Shown here piece after piece: positions 38,434 to 47,838 of a stretch of DNA of 64,000 nt. Positions within the stretch are counted from its first letter, which is position 1. Each line of letters starts with the position of its first letter. The position numbers and the translations under genes were made by a program. The DNA comes from Veillonella parvula DSM 2008 (GTDB lineage: Bacteria > Bacillota > Negativicutes > Veillonellales > Veillonellaceae): positions 513,501 to 577,500 of the forward strand of contig NC_013520.1 in the NCBI RefSeq assembly GCF_000024945.1, read 5' to 3'. Under the pieces are notes generated by a model. The model was not told the DNA's origin and did not search any database. It saw only the letters and a program-made list of their open reading frames with translations.

Positions 38434-38534
38434 AGTATGCAAGGGAGCCTATTATATAGGCTGAGAAAGGGCTGCGAGCACCTGACCTTTATACCTGATC
38501 GGGATCATGCCCGCGTAGGAAGCACGCTAATACT
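38434..38534 (+). promoter_or_regulatory. TPP riboswitch (THI element)
   Basis: The conserved TPP aptamer landmarks are present in order: GGGAGCC, GGCTGAGAAAGGG, ACCTGACC, ACCTGATC.GG and ATGCCCGCGTAGGAAGC. Closing pairs AGTAT and ATACT lie at the two ends. It sits directly ahead of a terminator and the thiC operon, so thiamine pyrophosphate should switch the operon off. Confidence 0.96.
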
Positions 38535-38535
38535 T

Positions 38536-38575
38536 AAAACGGGTATCGATCATTTTGTTCGATACCCGTTTTTGC
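38536..38575 (+). terminator. Riboswitch-controlled terminator
   Basis: Fourteen-base perfect arms (AAAACGGGTATCGA and its complement) with a 9-base loop are followed by TTT. It forms the expression platform of the TPP riboswitch, 40 bases before thiC. Confidence 0.9.
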
Positions 38576-38616
38576 ATACCTAACTATATATGTCTTTTAT
38601 ATAGGAGGATGTAAAA

Positions 38617-39921
38617 ATGTTTATGACACAATTGGAATCGGCTGTGGCTGGTGTAGTTACGAAGGAAATGAAAGTCGTCGCGGAAAAAGAACGTATGGAT
38701 GAAGACGTATTACGCTCCCTAGTGGCCTCAGGCAAGGTTGTTATTCCTTGTAACAAGCAACATACTAGTATTTCGCCGGAGGGGATTGGCAAACGCCTTA
38801 GAACGAAAGTCAATGTTAATTTAGGTACATCAAAAGACGTCACTGATTATGATAGTGAAATTGAAAAGGTTAATCGAGCTATTCGACTTGGAGCAGAGGC
38901 AATCATGGATCTTTCCACTCATGGTGATACCCGTATTTTCAGACGTAAATTAATCGAGACATCGCCAGTAATGATTGGCACAGTACCTATTTATGATAGT
39001 GTCATTCATCATCAAAAAGATTTGGGTGAATTAACGGCTCAAGACTTCTTGGACACTATCCGATTACACGCTCAAGATGGTGTAGATTTTATTACTATCC
39101 ACAGTGGTATTACGAGAAAAACAATAGATCAAATCAAGAATCATAAACGGTTGCTCAATATTGTTAGTCGTGGAGGCAGTTTGGTATTTGCGTGGATGAG
39201 CATGACAGGTCATGAAAATCCATTCTACGAATACTTTGATGAAATCTTAAAGATTTGCAAAGAATATGATGTTACTTTGTCTTTAGGTGATGCTTGTCGT
39301 CCAGGTTGCTTAGCGGATGCAACTGATGTGTGCCAAATTGAAGAGCTTGTAAGGCTTGGTGAATTGGCAAAACGAGCGAAACAATATGGTGTACAAGCTA
39401 TGATTGAAGGACCTGGGCATGTACCTTTACATCAAATACAAATGAATATGGAAGTTCAAGAATCCTTGTGTGATGGAGCGCCATTCTATGTGTTGGGACC
39501 GCTCGTAACAGATATTGCTCCAGGCTATGACCATATTACGGCTGCTATTGGTGGCGCTGTAGCGGGTATGCATGGTGCGTCATTCTTGTGCTATGTTACA
39601 CCAGCGGAACATTTAGCCTTACCAAATGCAGATGATGTAAAAGACGGAATTATGGCTTTCAAAATAGCGGCGCATGCTGCAGATATTGCTCGTGGTATTC
39701 CTAATGCAAGAGATATAGATGACACTATGGCTAAAGCACGTCAAGTTCTCGATTGGGAGGCACAATATGCTTGTGCCCTTGATCCTGAACGGGCTCGTTC
39801 TATTCGTGAAAGTAGAGCACCGGAGGAAGATCATAGTGAAACCTGTTCGATGTGTGGCAAGTTCTGTGCTGTACGCAGTATGAATAAAGCTTTACAAGAA
39901 GAATATATTGATATTTTATAA
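38617..39921 (+). CDS. thiC: Phosphomethylpyrimidine synthase
   Basis: The 434-residue radical SAM enzyme turns aminoimidazole ribotide into the thiamine pyrimidine HMP-P. The C-terminal iron-sulfur motif CSMCGKFC (C-x2-C-x4-C, near residue 411) is clear. Other signatures are GEAIMDLSTHGD-like LGAEAIMDLSTHGD, VDFITIHSG, SLGDACRPGC and EGPGHVPLHQI. It is the short form without the extra N-terminal domain of the 600-residue enterobacterial enzyme. AGGAGGAT precedes the ATG. It is the first gene of a six-gene operon under a TPP riboswitch. Confidence 0.96.
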   Translation: MFMTQLESAVAGVVTKEMKVVAEKERMDEDVLRSLVASGKVVIPCNKQHTSISPEGIGKRLRTKVNVNLGTSKDVTDYDSEIEKVNRAIRLGAEAIMDLSTHGDTRIFRRKLIETSPVMIGTVPIYDSVIHHQKDLGELTAQDFLDTIRLHAQDGVDFITIHSGITRKTIDQIKNHKRLLNIVSRGGSLVFAWMSMTGHENPFYEYFDEILKICKEYDVTLSLGDACRPGCLADATDVCQIEELVRLGELAKRAKQYGVQAMIEGPGHVPLHQIQMNMEVQESLCDGAPFYVLGPLVTDIAPGYDHITAAIGGAVAGMHGASFLCYVTPAEHLALPNADDVKDGIMAFKIAAHAADIARGIPNARDIDDTMAKARQVLDWEAQYACALDPERARSIRESRAPEEDHSETCSMCGKFCAVRSMNKALQEEYIDIL

Positions 39922-39944
39922 GCTTTTTCATATGGGAGGTCACT

Positions 39945-40142
39945 ATGGATTTGATTGTTAATGGAGAGCCAAAGCAGGTTTCAAACGAGCAACTTCATTT
40001 GGTTCTTAATGAATTAGGGTATACCGGTAAACACTTTGTAGTTGAGCTTAATGGTGAGATTCTTAGTAAGGAAACGTATACAACCACTAAATTAACGGCT
40101 GCTGATAGATTAGAAATCGTTAGCTTTGTAGGAGGTGGTTGA
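39945..40142 (+). CDS. thiS: Sulfur carrier protein ThiS
   Basis: The 65-residue ubiquitin-fold protein ends in the required FVGGG, whose C-terminal glycine is adenylated by ThiF and then carries sulfur as thiocarboxylate for thiazole formation. The start [12 protein letters not shown] is typical. GGGAGGT precedes the ATG. The stop overlaps the ribosome binding site of thiG. Confidence 0.95.
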   Translation: MDLIVNGEPKQVSNEQLHLVLNELGYTGKHFVVELNGEILSKETYTTTKLTAADRLEIVSFVGGG

Positions 40143-40143
40143 T

Positions 40144-40914
40144 ATGTTGGATTCATTTGCTGTAGGTAATACAACATTTTCTAGTCGCTTGTTAGTGGGG
40201 ACAGGGAAATATGCATCCTATAATTTGATGCATGATGCATTAGTAGCATCACAATCAGATATTGTGACAGTTGCTCTTAGGCGAGTAGGTACAACGCAAA
40301 GCGAGGAGGATATATTAAACTATATCCCTGGTACAATGCATTTATTACCGAATACATCGGGTGCTAGAAATGCAGATGAGGCTATACGCATTGCACGTAT
40401 GGCAAAAGCATTAGGCTGTGGTGATTTGATTAAGATTGAAGTCATTCAAGATCAGATGTATTTGATGCCCGATAATTTAGAGACTATTAAAGCCACCGAG
40501 GTGTTGGCAAAGGAAGGGTTTATAGTCTTTCCTTATATGAGTCCTAATTTGATGGATGCAAAGCGACTAGTAGATGCTGGTGCTAGTTGTGTTATGCCCC
40601 TCGCTTCGCCTATAGGTAGTAATCGTGGACTTGAAGCAAAAGGATTGATAGAGATTTTAATCAACTCTATTGATGTGCCTATTATTGTTGATGCGGGGAT
40701 AGGACGTCCTTCTGATGCAACAATAGCTATGGAAATGGGGGCTAGTGCTGTTCTTGTTAATACGGCTATTGCTACGAGTTCGGACCCAGTAGGCATGGCA
40801 GAGGCTTTTTATCATGCTGTAGAGGCTGGTCGTAAGGCATATCTTGCAAAATGTGCACCTAAGAAGTCTGTAGGTAGTGCATCTTCACCATTAACTGGTT
40901 TCTTGCGAAAGTAG
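40144..40914 (+). CDS. thiG: Thiazole synthase
   Basis: The 256-residue TIM-barrel enzyme joins deoxyxylulose phosphate, dehydroglycine and ThiS-bound sulfur into the thiazole. It contains [16 protein letters not shown], the catalytic-lysine strand DLIKIEVI (about residue 100), [12 protein letters not shown] and [14 protein letters not shown]. The ATG at 40144, one base past the thiS stop, has AGGAGGT 8 bases upstream. A GTG 9 bases earlier is less likely. Confidence 0.96.
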   Translation: MLDSFAVGNTTFSSRLLVGTGKYASYNLMHDALVASQSDIVTVALRRVGTTQSEEDILNYIPGTMHLLPNTSGARNADEAIRIARMAKALGCGDLIKIEVIQDQMYLMPDNLETIKATEVLAKEGFIVFPYMSPNLMDAKRLVDAGASCVMPLASPIGSNRGLEAKGLIEILINSIDVPIIVDAGIGRPSDATIAMEMGASAVLVNTAIATSSDPVGMAEAFYHAVEAGRKAYLAKCAPKKSVGSASSPLTGFLRK

Positions 40915-40923
40915 GGTGATGAT

Positions 40924-42024
40924 ATGTCATTTATAGATGTACTTTCAAGCGTTTACGACGAAGATATAGCTGAAACATTAGAGGCTATAACTGATGATGA
41001 AATACTTTCAACACTCTCTAAATCAGTACTAACTATTGAGGATGCACTTATTCTATTATCACCTCAAGCCCTGCTGTATTTAGAAGATATGGCGCAGATA
41101 GCTCATAAGCGGACGGTACAGCAATTTGGTTATACCATACAACTGTTCACGCCTATGTACATTTCAAACTATTGCGACAATGGTTGTGTTTATTGTGGAT
41201 ATAGTCATCATAGTGGAATTGCCCGTGAAAAGCTAAGTTTAGAAGATATTGAGCTTGAGGCGAAAGCAATCGCTGAAACAGGATTAGAGCAAGTTTTAGT
41301 GTTAACTGGTGAATCTAAATCTTGTAGTCCACCGTCATATATACAAGCTGCCGTAGAAAAATTGGTTCCTATTTTTAGTAGCGTTAGTGTCGAGGTGTAT
41401 TCGCTTACGCTAGAGGAATATAAAGGATTAGTCACAGTTGGAGCGGATGGAATGACGATGTTCCAAGAGACATATAATCCGACGTTGTATGCGCAATTAC
41501 ATCCATTTGGGCCTAAGAGTGATTTTGCAAAGCGGATTGATACGCCTGAGTTGGCTTGTCAGGCTGGATTTAGAGTGGTCAATATTGGTGCTTTAATGGG
41601 TCTTGATGAATGGCGTCGAGAGGCATACAAGACGATGTTACATCTCAATTACCTTATGCAACATTATCCAGATGTAGAATTATCTGTTTCCGTTCCAAGA
41701 ATTCGACCTTGTGCAGTAGGTTATTCTCCAAAATATCCTGTAGATGATACGGCATTGGTTCAATATATTTTGGCTTTGCGTCTTTTGTTCCCCCGTGTGG
41801 GAATTACGCTTTCCTCTCGTGAAAGCAAGTATATGCGTGATAATCTGGTGAGACTTGGGATTACAAAACTTTCTGCTGGCGTAACAACCTCTGTAGGGGG
41901 ACATACAAAACAAGATGATTCTAGCCAATTTACAATTAGTGATAATCGCAGCGTAAGTGAAATGGCTGCAATGCTCGAAAATAATGGATACCAACCTATT
42001 TATAAAGATTGGCAGGCACTATGA
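40924..42024 (+). CDS. thiH: 2-iminoacetate synthase (radical SAM)
   Basis: The 366-residue enzyme cleaves tyrosine to dehydroglycine for the thiazole ring in anaerobes. The radical SAM cluster motif C-x3-C-x2-C is seen as CDNGCVYCGY (near residue 82). The SAM-site region VLVLTGES and the later RIRPC segment fit the family. Using ThiH and not the oxygen-dependent ThiO agrees with an anaerobic host. It starts 9 bases after thiG. Confidence 0.95.
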   Translation: MSFIDVLSSVYDEDIAETLEAITDDEILSTLSKSVLTIEDALILLSPQALLYLEDMAQIAHKRTVQQFGYTIQLFTPMYISNYCDNGCVYCGYSHHSGIAREKLSLEDIELEAKAIAETGLEQVLVLTGESKSCSPPSYIQAAVEKLVPIFSSVSVEVYSLTLEEYKGLVTVGADGMTMFQETYNPTLYAQLHPFGPKSDFAKRIDTPELACQAGFRVVNIGALMGLDEWRREAYKTMLHLNYLMQHYPDVELSVSVPRIRPCAVGYSPKYPVDDTALVQYILALRLLFPRVGITLSSRESKYMRDNLVRLGITKLSAGVTTSVGGHTKQDDSSQFTISDNRSVSEMAAMLENNGYQPIYKDWQAL

Positions 42025-42036
42025 GGAGATATGTGT

Positions 42037-42675
42037 ATGGCTCATATGAATAACGAATTTGAAACGGCTATATCTCACTTCTATAGTTCTGAGGAGTTTC
42101 GTAAATTGCAGAGTTCAGTAGTAGGCGTTTTAGGTGCTGGCGGATTGGGATCCAATTGTGCGGTTAATCTTGTCCGTAGCGGTATTCGAAATCTAATTAT
42201 TGCAGATTATGACATTGTAGAGCTAAGTAATTTAAATCGGCAATACTATTTTTCGAGTCATGTGGGGCAGTATAAGGTAGAGGCTTTACAAGATGTGTTA
42301 ACTGCCATTAATTCAAATGTTATCGTTACGGTTTATAAGGATAAATTGACAATCGAGAATATACCTGAAATCTATAAAAAAGCCGATATTTTGATAGAAG
42401 CCTTTGATACTGTAGAAGCTAAATCTATGTTTTTAGAGGCTACAATTTCAGTATATATACCTAAAATCATGGTATCCGGATTAGCTGGAATCGGTAATTC
42501 CGATGCGTTACGAACTAAAAAGCTAGGTAAAAATTTGTATATTGTTGGTGACGAGCATTCCGGTGTAGACAATGCGTATCCTTATGCGCCACGTGTAGCT
42601 ATTGCTGCTGCAAAACAGGCGGATCTAGCGTTATCACTTTTACTAGAGAAGACCATGTCTAATGAGGTGAAATAG
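42037..42675 (+). CDS. thiF: ThiS adenylyltransferase
   Basis: The 212-residue E1-like enzyme activates the ThiS C terminus with ATP. It has the nucleotide-binding VLGAGGLGSNCA (about 31-42) and the DYDIVELSNLNRQ segment with the adenylation Asp and Arg. No CxxC zinc pairs are visible, as in the short ThiF family found in Clostridia-type thi operons. The ATG at 42037 is preferred because AGGAGA lies 7 bases before it. An ATG 6 bases earlier is too close. Confidence 0.9.
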   Translation: MAHMNNEFETAISHFYSSEEFRKLQSSVVGVLGAGGLGSNCAVNLVRSGIRNLIIADYDIVELSNLNRQYYFSSHVGQYKVEALQDVLTAINSNVIVTVYKDKLTIENIPEIYKKADILIEAFDTVEAKSMFLEATISVYIPKIMVSGLAGIGNSDALRTKKLGKNLYIVGDEHSGVDNAYPYAPRVAIAAAKQADLALSLLLEKTMSNEVK

Positions 42676-43323
42676 GTGAATCGAAAAGACAAACTAACAG
42701 AGGTAATGAATGCTTGCCCTATTTATGGAATTACGGGCGGTACTCGAGATGTGGTTCCGCTTGTGAAAGATATGCTAAGCGCAGGGATACGAATTATTCA
42801 ATATCGTGAAAAGGGAAAAACACCTATTCTGCGATATCAGGAGGCTATGATTTTGAGACGATTGACCTCTAATTATCATGCTCTATTAATTATTGATGAT
42901 TATGTTGATCTTGCGCTGGCTGTACATGCTGATGGTGTTCATATTGGGCAAGCTGATTTGCCGCCCAATACGGTAAGACGAATTGTAGGGCCTAATATGT
43001 TGATTGGCTGGTCAACCCATAGTATATCTGACCTAAAAGTGGCAAACAGATATACAGGTGTTATTGATTATATTGGGGTAGGGCCTATTTTTTCTACACA
43101 AACAAAACCCAATGCTAATCCTGTAGGCATTTCTTATATATATTGGGCAAAGCAGTTTAGTAAGGCTCCCATTGTTGCTATTGGGGGCATTAAAACCACA
43201 AATGCTGATACCGTTTGGCAAGCGCATCCCGATTTTATTTGTGCCGTTTCTGAAATAACAGAATCGGATAATATACAAAATACTATTTATGAGCTCATGA
43301 TGGGATATAGTAGGGTCAGATAA
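42676..43323 (+). CDS. thiE: Thiamine phosphate synthase
   Basis: The 215-residue TIM-barrel enzyme joins HMP-PP and thiazole phosphate. It has YGITGG near the start, IQYREKGKT (substrate-binding Arg and Lys), LLIIDDYVDLALAVHADGVHIGQADL and VGPIFSTQTKPNA followed by IVAIGGI. The GTG start abuts the thiF stop with GAGGTG upstream. It closes the operon. thiD and thiM are not in this window. Confidence 0.94.
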   Translation: MNRKDKLTEVMNACPIYGITGGTRDVVPLVKDMLSAGIRIIQYREKGKTPILRYQEAMILRRLTSNYHALLIIDDYVDLALAVHADGVHIGQADLPPNTVRRIVGPNMLIGWSTHSISDLKVANRYTGVIDYIGVGPIFSTQTKPNANPVGISYIYWAKQFSKAPIVAIGGIKTTNADTVWQAHPDFICAVSEITESDNIQNTIYELMMGYSRVR

Positions 43324-43339
43324 AAATGAGTATACATAC

Positions 43340-43371
43340 AAACCACAAGATTTTAATCTTGTGGTTTTTGT
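43340..43371 (+). terminator. Terminator of the thiamine operon
   Basis: Twelve-base arms AACCACAAGATT and AATCTTGTGGTT are followed by TTTT, 16 bases after thiE. Confidence 0.88.
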
Positions 43372-43407
43372 ATTTATAAAATAATTTTGTATATATGATA
43401 AAAATCC

Positions 43408-43437
43408 TTGCTAAGGTATAGGTTTATTTAGTATAAT
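43408..43437 (+). promoter_or_regulatory. Promoter of the 5-oxoprolinase operon
   Basis: TTGCTA, 18 bases, then TATAAT (43432-43437), 66 bases ahead of pxpA. Confidence 0.65.
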
Positions 43438-43502
43438 CGTATCATTAAATTCAATATTCTATAGAATTTATAAAATAGATGAAGATGGAGAGGTAATAGT
43501 AT

Positions 43503-44270
43503 ATGTCTCATTATGTAGATTTAAATAGTGATTTAGGCGAAAGTTTTGGCAATTATACATTAGGCATGGATAGTGAAGTATTAAATCACGTAACGAGTGC
43601 TAATATTGCTTGTGGTTGGCACGCTGGAGATCCTCTTATTATGGATGCGACTGTCCGCATATGTAAAGAAAAGGGCGTAGCCGTAGGGGCACATCCTGGT
43701 TATCCAGATTTGATGGGATTTGGTCGTCGTGCGATGGGAGTAAATCCTGCTGAGGCAAAAGCCTATATGATATACCAACTGGGCGCACTACAAGCTTTTT
43801 GTGATAGCAATGACCTTATTTTACAGCATATGAAGTTACACGGTGCCTTTTACAATACAGCTTGTGTTACGCCTGTAATAGCTGATGCAATTTTAGATGG
43901 TTTACAAGCAGTAAATCCCAAAATTGCGGCTATGGTATTGAGCGGTAGCTATATTGCTCAAGAGGCACAGCGACGAGGTATTCCTGTTATACAGGAGGTG
44001 TTTGCCGATCGTGGCTACACAGAGGAGGGAACATTGGTTCCTCGTACAGAAGTAGGTGCTTTCATCAAAGACCCACAAGAGGCTTTAGACCGAGTTCTCA
44101 TGATGGTTACAAAGGGTAAGGTTGTTACTAATACGGGGAAGACCATTGATATTGTGGCTGACTCCATATGTGTTCATGGAGATAATCCTGAAGCGATAGC
44201 TTTCACAAAGTATATTCGGGAAGGGCTATCAAAAGCTGGTATAACGGTGGCGAATTTTCAACACCGATAA
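43503..44270 (+). CDS. pxpA: 5-oxoprolinase subunit A (LamB/YcsF family)
   Basis: The 255-residue protein starts with VDLNSDLGESFGNY and contains SANIACGWHAGDP, VGAHPGYPDLMGFGRR and ICVHGDNPEA, the full signature set of the LamB/YcsF family. With PxpB and PxpC it opens 5-oxoproline (pyroglutamate) to glutamate at the cost of ATP, clearing a spontaneous damage product of glutamine. GGAGAGG precedes the ATG. The partner genes lie downstream after an NRAMP-like transporter, the same grouping as ycsF-ycsG-kipI-kipA in Bacillus subtilis. Confidence 0.95.
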   Translation: MSHYVDLNSDLGESFGNYTLGMDSEVLNHVTSANIACGWHAGDPLIMDATVRICKEKGVAVGAHPGYPDLMGFGRRAMGVNPAEAKAYMIYQLGALQAFCDSNDLILQHMKLHGAFYNTACVTPVIADAILDGLQAVNPKIAAMVLSGSYIAQEAQRRGIPVIQEVFADRGYTEEGTLVPRTEVGAFIKDPQEALDRVLMMVTKGKVVTNTGKTIDIVADSICVHGDNPEAIAFTKYIREGLSKAGITVANFQHR

Positions 44271-44398
44271 CACTATTAAGAACATTAAAATAAATGCTTA
44301 ATTAATACTAACAGAAAATACGAATATAAGTATTAAAAGCAAGTATGAGCTTTAAGCAATAAGTATGACATAGATTAATTATTATTTTGGAGGTTCCT

Positions 44399-45595
44399 AT
44401 GAAACCAATTACAGGTAAAGCGAGTTTCTCTGTCCTATTAGGGGCAGCTTTCTTAATGGCCACGTCTTCCATTGGACCAGGCTTTATGTTACAAACGGCA
44501 GCATTTACAAATGAGTTGAAAGCAGACTTTGCATTTGCTATCGTCGTATCCGTTATTTTCTCTATTATTGCACAGCTTAATGTGTGGACAATTATTGGTG
44601 TATCCCAAATGCGCGGTCAAGATATTGCGAATAAGGTATTACCAGGCCTTGGGTATATAGTGGCATTTTTAATTTCCCTTGGTGGATTAGCCTTTAATAT
44701 CGGTAATATTGGTGGTGCTTCTATGGGCCTCAATATTATATTTGGTATCGACACAACAACAGCAGCCGCTATTAGTGGTATTTTGGGCATCTTACTATTT
44801 ACATCTAAGAAGATGGGTGGTGTTCTAGATAATACGGCTAAAGTACTCGGTACGGTTATGCTCGTCCTCATTGCTTATGTAGCATTTTCAACGAATCCCC
44901 CGGTAGGGACAGCAGTGACTCATGCGATAGTACCTACGAATTATCCGTGGCTTGCTACGATAACTCTTATTGGAGGGACCGTAGGTGGATATATAACATT
45001 CTCTGGTGGGCACCGCCTTATTGATGCTGGTATTACAGGTCAAGAACATTTAAAGGATGTACGTCGTGCAGCGATTATGGGCATGTCTGTTGATGCGCTA
45101 GTTCGTATATTATTATTCTTAGCTGTTCTTGGTGTGGTATCTATGGGATTTGTACTAGATGCTAAGGATCCAGCTGGTTCTGCTTTTCTTTTAGGAGCTG
45201 GTGAAATCGGGCATAAATTATTCGGTATAGTGTTCTTCTGTGCCGCATTGACCTCTGTAGTAGGGGCTGCCTACACATCAGTATCCTTCTTAAAAACATT
45301 GTTTAAGGTGGTAGAACGAAATGAAAAATTGACTATTATGGCATTTATCTTTATTTCCACATGTATCCTGATTTTTATTGGTAAACCAGCATCTCTATTG
45401 ATTTTAGCCGGTTCTGTAAATGGTTTGATCTTGCCTGTTACGTTGGCAGTTATGCTTGTCGCAACTCATAAGTCTGAAATCGTAGGAACATATAAACACA
45501 ATAAACTTTTATATTATACAGGGTGGATTGTAGTGCTCGTAACATCTTACATTGGTGTTACATCTTTAAAGGGCATTGCTAAGTTACTAGGTTAA
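44399..45595 (+). CDS. NRAMP-like transporter (YcsG type)
   Basis: The 398-residue membrane protein has about eleven hydrophobic segments and an N-terminal SSIGPGFMLQTAAF stretch that corresponds to the DPGN region of NRAMP metal transporters but lacks the metal-binding Asp and Asn. This variation, and its position between pxpA and pxpB as in the Bacillus ycsG cluster, suggest that it carries something other than divalent metal, perhaps an amino acid derivative such as oxoproline (inference). GGAGGTT stands before the ATG at 44399. A TTG 12 bases earlier lies in that site. Confidence 0.85.
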   Translation: MKPITGKASFSVLLGAAFLMATSSIGPGFMLQTAAFTNELKADFAFAIVVSVIFSIIAQLNVWTIIGVSQMRGQDIANKVLPGLGYIVAFLISLGGLAFNIGNIGGASMGLNIIFGIDTTTAAAISGILGILLFTSKKMGGVLDNTAKVLGTVMLVLIAYVAFSTNPPVGTAVTHAIVPTNYPWLATITLIGGTVGGYITFSGGHRLIDAGITGQEHLKDVRRAAIMGMSVDALVRILLFLAVLGVVSMGFVLDAKDPAGSAFLLGAGEIGHKLFGIVFFCAALTSVVGAAYTSVSFLKTLFKVVERNEKLTIMAFIFISTCILIFIGKPASLLILAGSVNGLILPVTLAVMLVATHKSEIVGTYKHNKLLYYTGWIVVLVTSYIGVTSLKGIAKLLG

Positions 45596-45607
45596 TTAAT
45601 TATCTGT

Positions 45608-45648
45608 GAAAGCACCATTACGTTCGTCTTGAATGTGATGGTCCTTTC
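45608..45648 (+). promoter_or_regulatory. Intercistronic hairpin before pxpB
   Basis: Arms GAAAGCACCATTAC and GTGATGGTCCTTTC pair at 12 of 14 positions plus a wobble. No long T run follows, so partial termination or an mRNA-stabilising role is more likely than full termination. Confidence 0.5.
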
Positions 45649-45669
45649 TAGTTATAGCAGGAGGTACAT

Positions 45670-46413
45670 ATGAAACCTACAATTTCACCTGTAGGGGATT
45701 GCGCTATCTCTATTGATTTTGGTCAAGCAATAGATCCAAAGATTAATCGACAAATCCGACAAGTTATAGAGCAGATTAAACTCTTACAGCTAGATGGAAT
45801 TATTGAACTAGTTCCTACATACTGTGCATTGCTTGTTCAATATGATGCAATGGTATATACGTATTCCGACATTTGTAGAACTATTAATCCTATATTACAA
45901 GAATCTGTAACAGACAGCGCAAATGAACGTGTTACGATTGTTGAAATCCCGACCATATACGGTGGCGAGTATGGTCCAGATCTAGGCTTTGTAGCCTCTC
46001 ATAATCATATAAGTGAAGCTGAGGTTGTATCCATTCATAGTGGTACTGATTATTTGGTTTATATGTTAGGTTTTATTCCTGGTTTTACTTACTTAGGTGG
46101 AATGAATCCTCGCATTGCAACTCCGCGGTTGTCTTCGCCAAGAACTTTGATTCCTGCCGGGTCTGTAGGTATTGCAGGAGAACAGACTGGCACATATCCA
46201 TCAGATTCTCCTGGAGGCTGGCAGATTATTGGACGCACACCTGTGACTATGTATGACATGTCTAAGGAGCAAGCTGCACTATTGCAAGCCGGAGACTACG
46301 TTCGTTATGTGTCTATCGATGAAAACGAATTCCATAGGGTTAAATCCTTGGGTATGGAATATATTCCATCTATATATGAAATAGAAAGTGGTGATTTACG
46401 TGGATATAAATGA
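45670..46413 (+). CDS. pxpB: 5-oxoprolinase subunit B (KipI family)
   Basis: The 247-residue protein has the KipI/allophanate-hydrolase subunit 1 features PVGDCAISIDFG at the start, IPTIYGGEYGPDL, YMLGFIPGFTYLGGM, PRTLIPAGSVGIAGEQTGTYP and SPGGWQIIGRTP. It forms the ATP-using oxoprolinase with PxpA and PxpC. AGGAGGT precedes the ATG. Its 3' end overlaps pxpC. Confidence 0.95.
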   Translation: MKPTISPVGDCAISIDFGQAIDPKINRQIRQVIEQIKLLQLDGIIELVPTYCALLVQYDAMVYTYSDICRTINPILQESVTDSANERVTIVEIPTIYGGEYGPDLGFVASHNHISEAEVVSIHSGTDYLVYMLGFIPGFTYLGGMNPRIATPRLSSPRTLIPAGSVGIAGEQTGTYPSDSPGGWQIIGRTPVTMYDMSKEQAALLQAGDYVRYVSIDENEFHRVKSLGMEYIPSIYEIESGDLRGYK

Positions 46414-47422
46414 GTTTCAACGCGCTTTAATCCGCGTAGATGCTCCGGGTATGTATACAACGATTCAAGATATAGGGCGTATTGGCTTTCAACAATATGG
46501 TATGCCTGTGGCAGGTCCTATGGATAGTGAAAGCTATCTCTTGGGACAGGCTCTAGTAGGAAACAAGGAACCTCTAGGTGCTTTAGAATGTACCGTGTTA
46601 CCTCCTACGCTAACTGTTCAAGGTATATGTATTGTTGCTTTTACAGGGGCCGACATGCACCCAACCATTAACAATGTAGTTGTGCCTAGATATATACCTT
46701 TTATTTGTCACGAAGGGGATATCATTTCTGGTGGCTTCAGCCAATGTGGCGTGCGTATGTATATTGCTTTCTCTGGTGGGGTCGATGTTCCTACTATTAA
46801 CGGTAGCGTATCCACTCATACAAAGGCTAAAATAGGTGGTTTTGAGGGGCGTTCATTACAAGCGGGTGATCAGTTTGGCATTAAAGCATTTACTAGACAC
46901 GAAGTGAATGTGTGCGACTTCTATGGAACTCATAAATTATTCAATACCGCTTTATATAACCGCGGCGGTCGTGAGTGTCACGAACCTTTGCGTGTAGTAC
47001 TAGGAGAGCAAGCAAAGTATTTTACCGAGAAAGGGATTAAGACCTTTGGTAGTAAAATATATACATTGACCGTACAATGTGATCGCATGGGCTTCCGCTT
47101 AGATGGCCCTGTTATAGAGCATATCGATAGTGCAGACATTATTTCTGATGGTGCTGTATTTGGTTCTATTCAAGTTCCGTCAGATGGAAATCCAATAATC
47201 CTCATGGCGGACCGGCAAACAACGGGCGGCTATACAAAGATTGGTACTGTCATTACCGCTGATTTACCTAGGTTAAGCCAGTTGCCAGTAGGGGATGGAA
47301 TTCATTTTGATATTATTTCTGTAGAAGAATCACAAGAAATATATCGTACCTATATGAAACACTTGCATAAGCGAATACAATTAGCACACCAACAAAGTTT
47401 ATATGTTTTTAAATTATGCTAG
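46400..47422 (+). CDS. pxpC: 5-oxoprolinase subunit C (KipA family)
   Basis: The protein of about 340 residues belongs to the biotin-dependent carboxylase/allophanate-hydrolase subunit 2 family: GMYTTIQDIGRIGFQQYGMPVAGPMD near the N terminus (given in parts, residues about 12-37), IAFSGGVDVP, and SDGNPIILMADRQTTGGYTKIGTV in parts near 275-297. The start is uncertain. In-frame GTG codons exist at 46388, 46391 and 46400. The last is preferred because GGTGAT lies 5 bases before it. All overlap pxpB, so translation is coupled. Confidence 0.92.
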   Translation: MDINEFQRALIRVDAPGMYTTIQDIGRIGFQQYGMPVAGPMDSESYLLGQALVGNKEPLGALECTVLPPTLTVQGICIVAFTGADMHPTINNVVVPRYIPFICHEGDIISGGFSQCGVRMYIAFSGGVDVPTINGSVSTHTKAKIGGFEGRSLQAGDQFGIKAFTRHEVNVCDFYGTHKLFNTALYNRGGRECHEPLRVVLGEQAKYFTEKGIKTFGSKIYTLTVQCDRMGFRLDGPVIEHIDSADIISDGAVFGSIQVPSDGNPIILMADRQTTGGYTKIGTVITADLPRLSQLPVGDGIHFDIISVEESQEIYRTYMKHLHKRIQLAHQQSLYVFKLC

Positions 47423-47456
47423 TTTGTTCCCTAATTTAATTATACAATTTAGTAAT

Positions 47457-47499
47457 AAAGCTATCTCGTAGATTGTTATTTCTATGAGATAGCTTTTTG
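47457..47499 (+). terminator. Terminator of the oxoprolinase operon
   Basis: Eleven-base arms AAAGCTATCTC and GAGATAGCTTT are followed by TT. From 47500 to 47715 I see AT-rich DNA without a gene. Confidence 0.85.
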
Positions 47500-47715
47500 T
47501 TATGTAATGTAAGATGAATTGATGAGGTGGTGGGAAAATATAATCTTATAAAACAAGTTTAAAATAATGATTATGAATTTATATTCATTTTATCTCTTCG
47601 TTATGGTATAAAATAAGCCCGTATTTAATATAAATTTGTGACATGAATCACTATAAAGCCCATTGCTACGCTGTTTTTGCAATGCCTATAATTGTGAAAA
47701 ATAAATGAAAAAAGC

Positions 47716-47745
47716 TTGATAGTATATTAAAGGTTTTGGTATACT
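47716..47745 (+). promoter_or_regulatory. Promoter of the second autotransporter gene
   Basis: TTGATA (47716-47721), 18 bases, then TATACT (47740-47745), leaving a leader of about 85 bases, like the arrangement ahead of adhesin 1. Confidence 0.65.
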
Positions 47746-47838
47746 TATAATATTGAAAATTTTAAAATTCTCGTATGACTTACCATATGATAAAACATCG
47801 AGGGAGCATTAATATTAATATAGTTTATAGGAGAAAGT

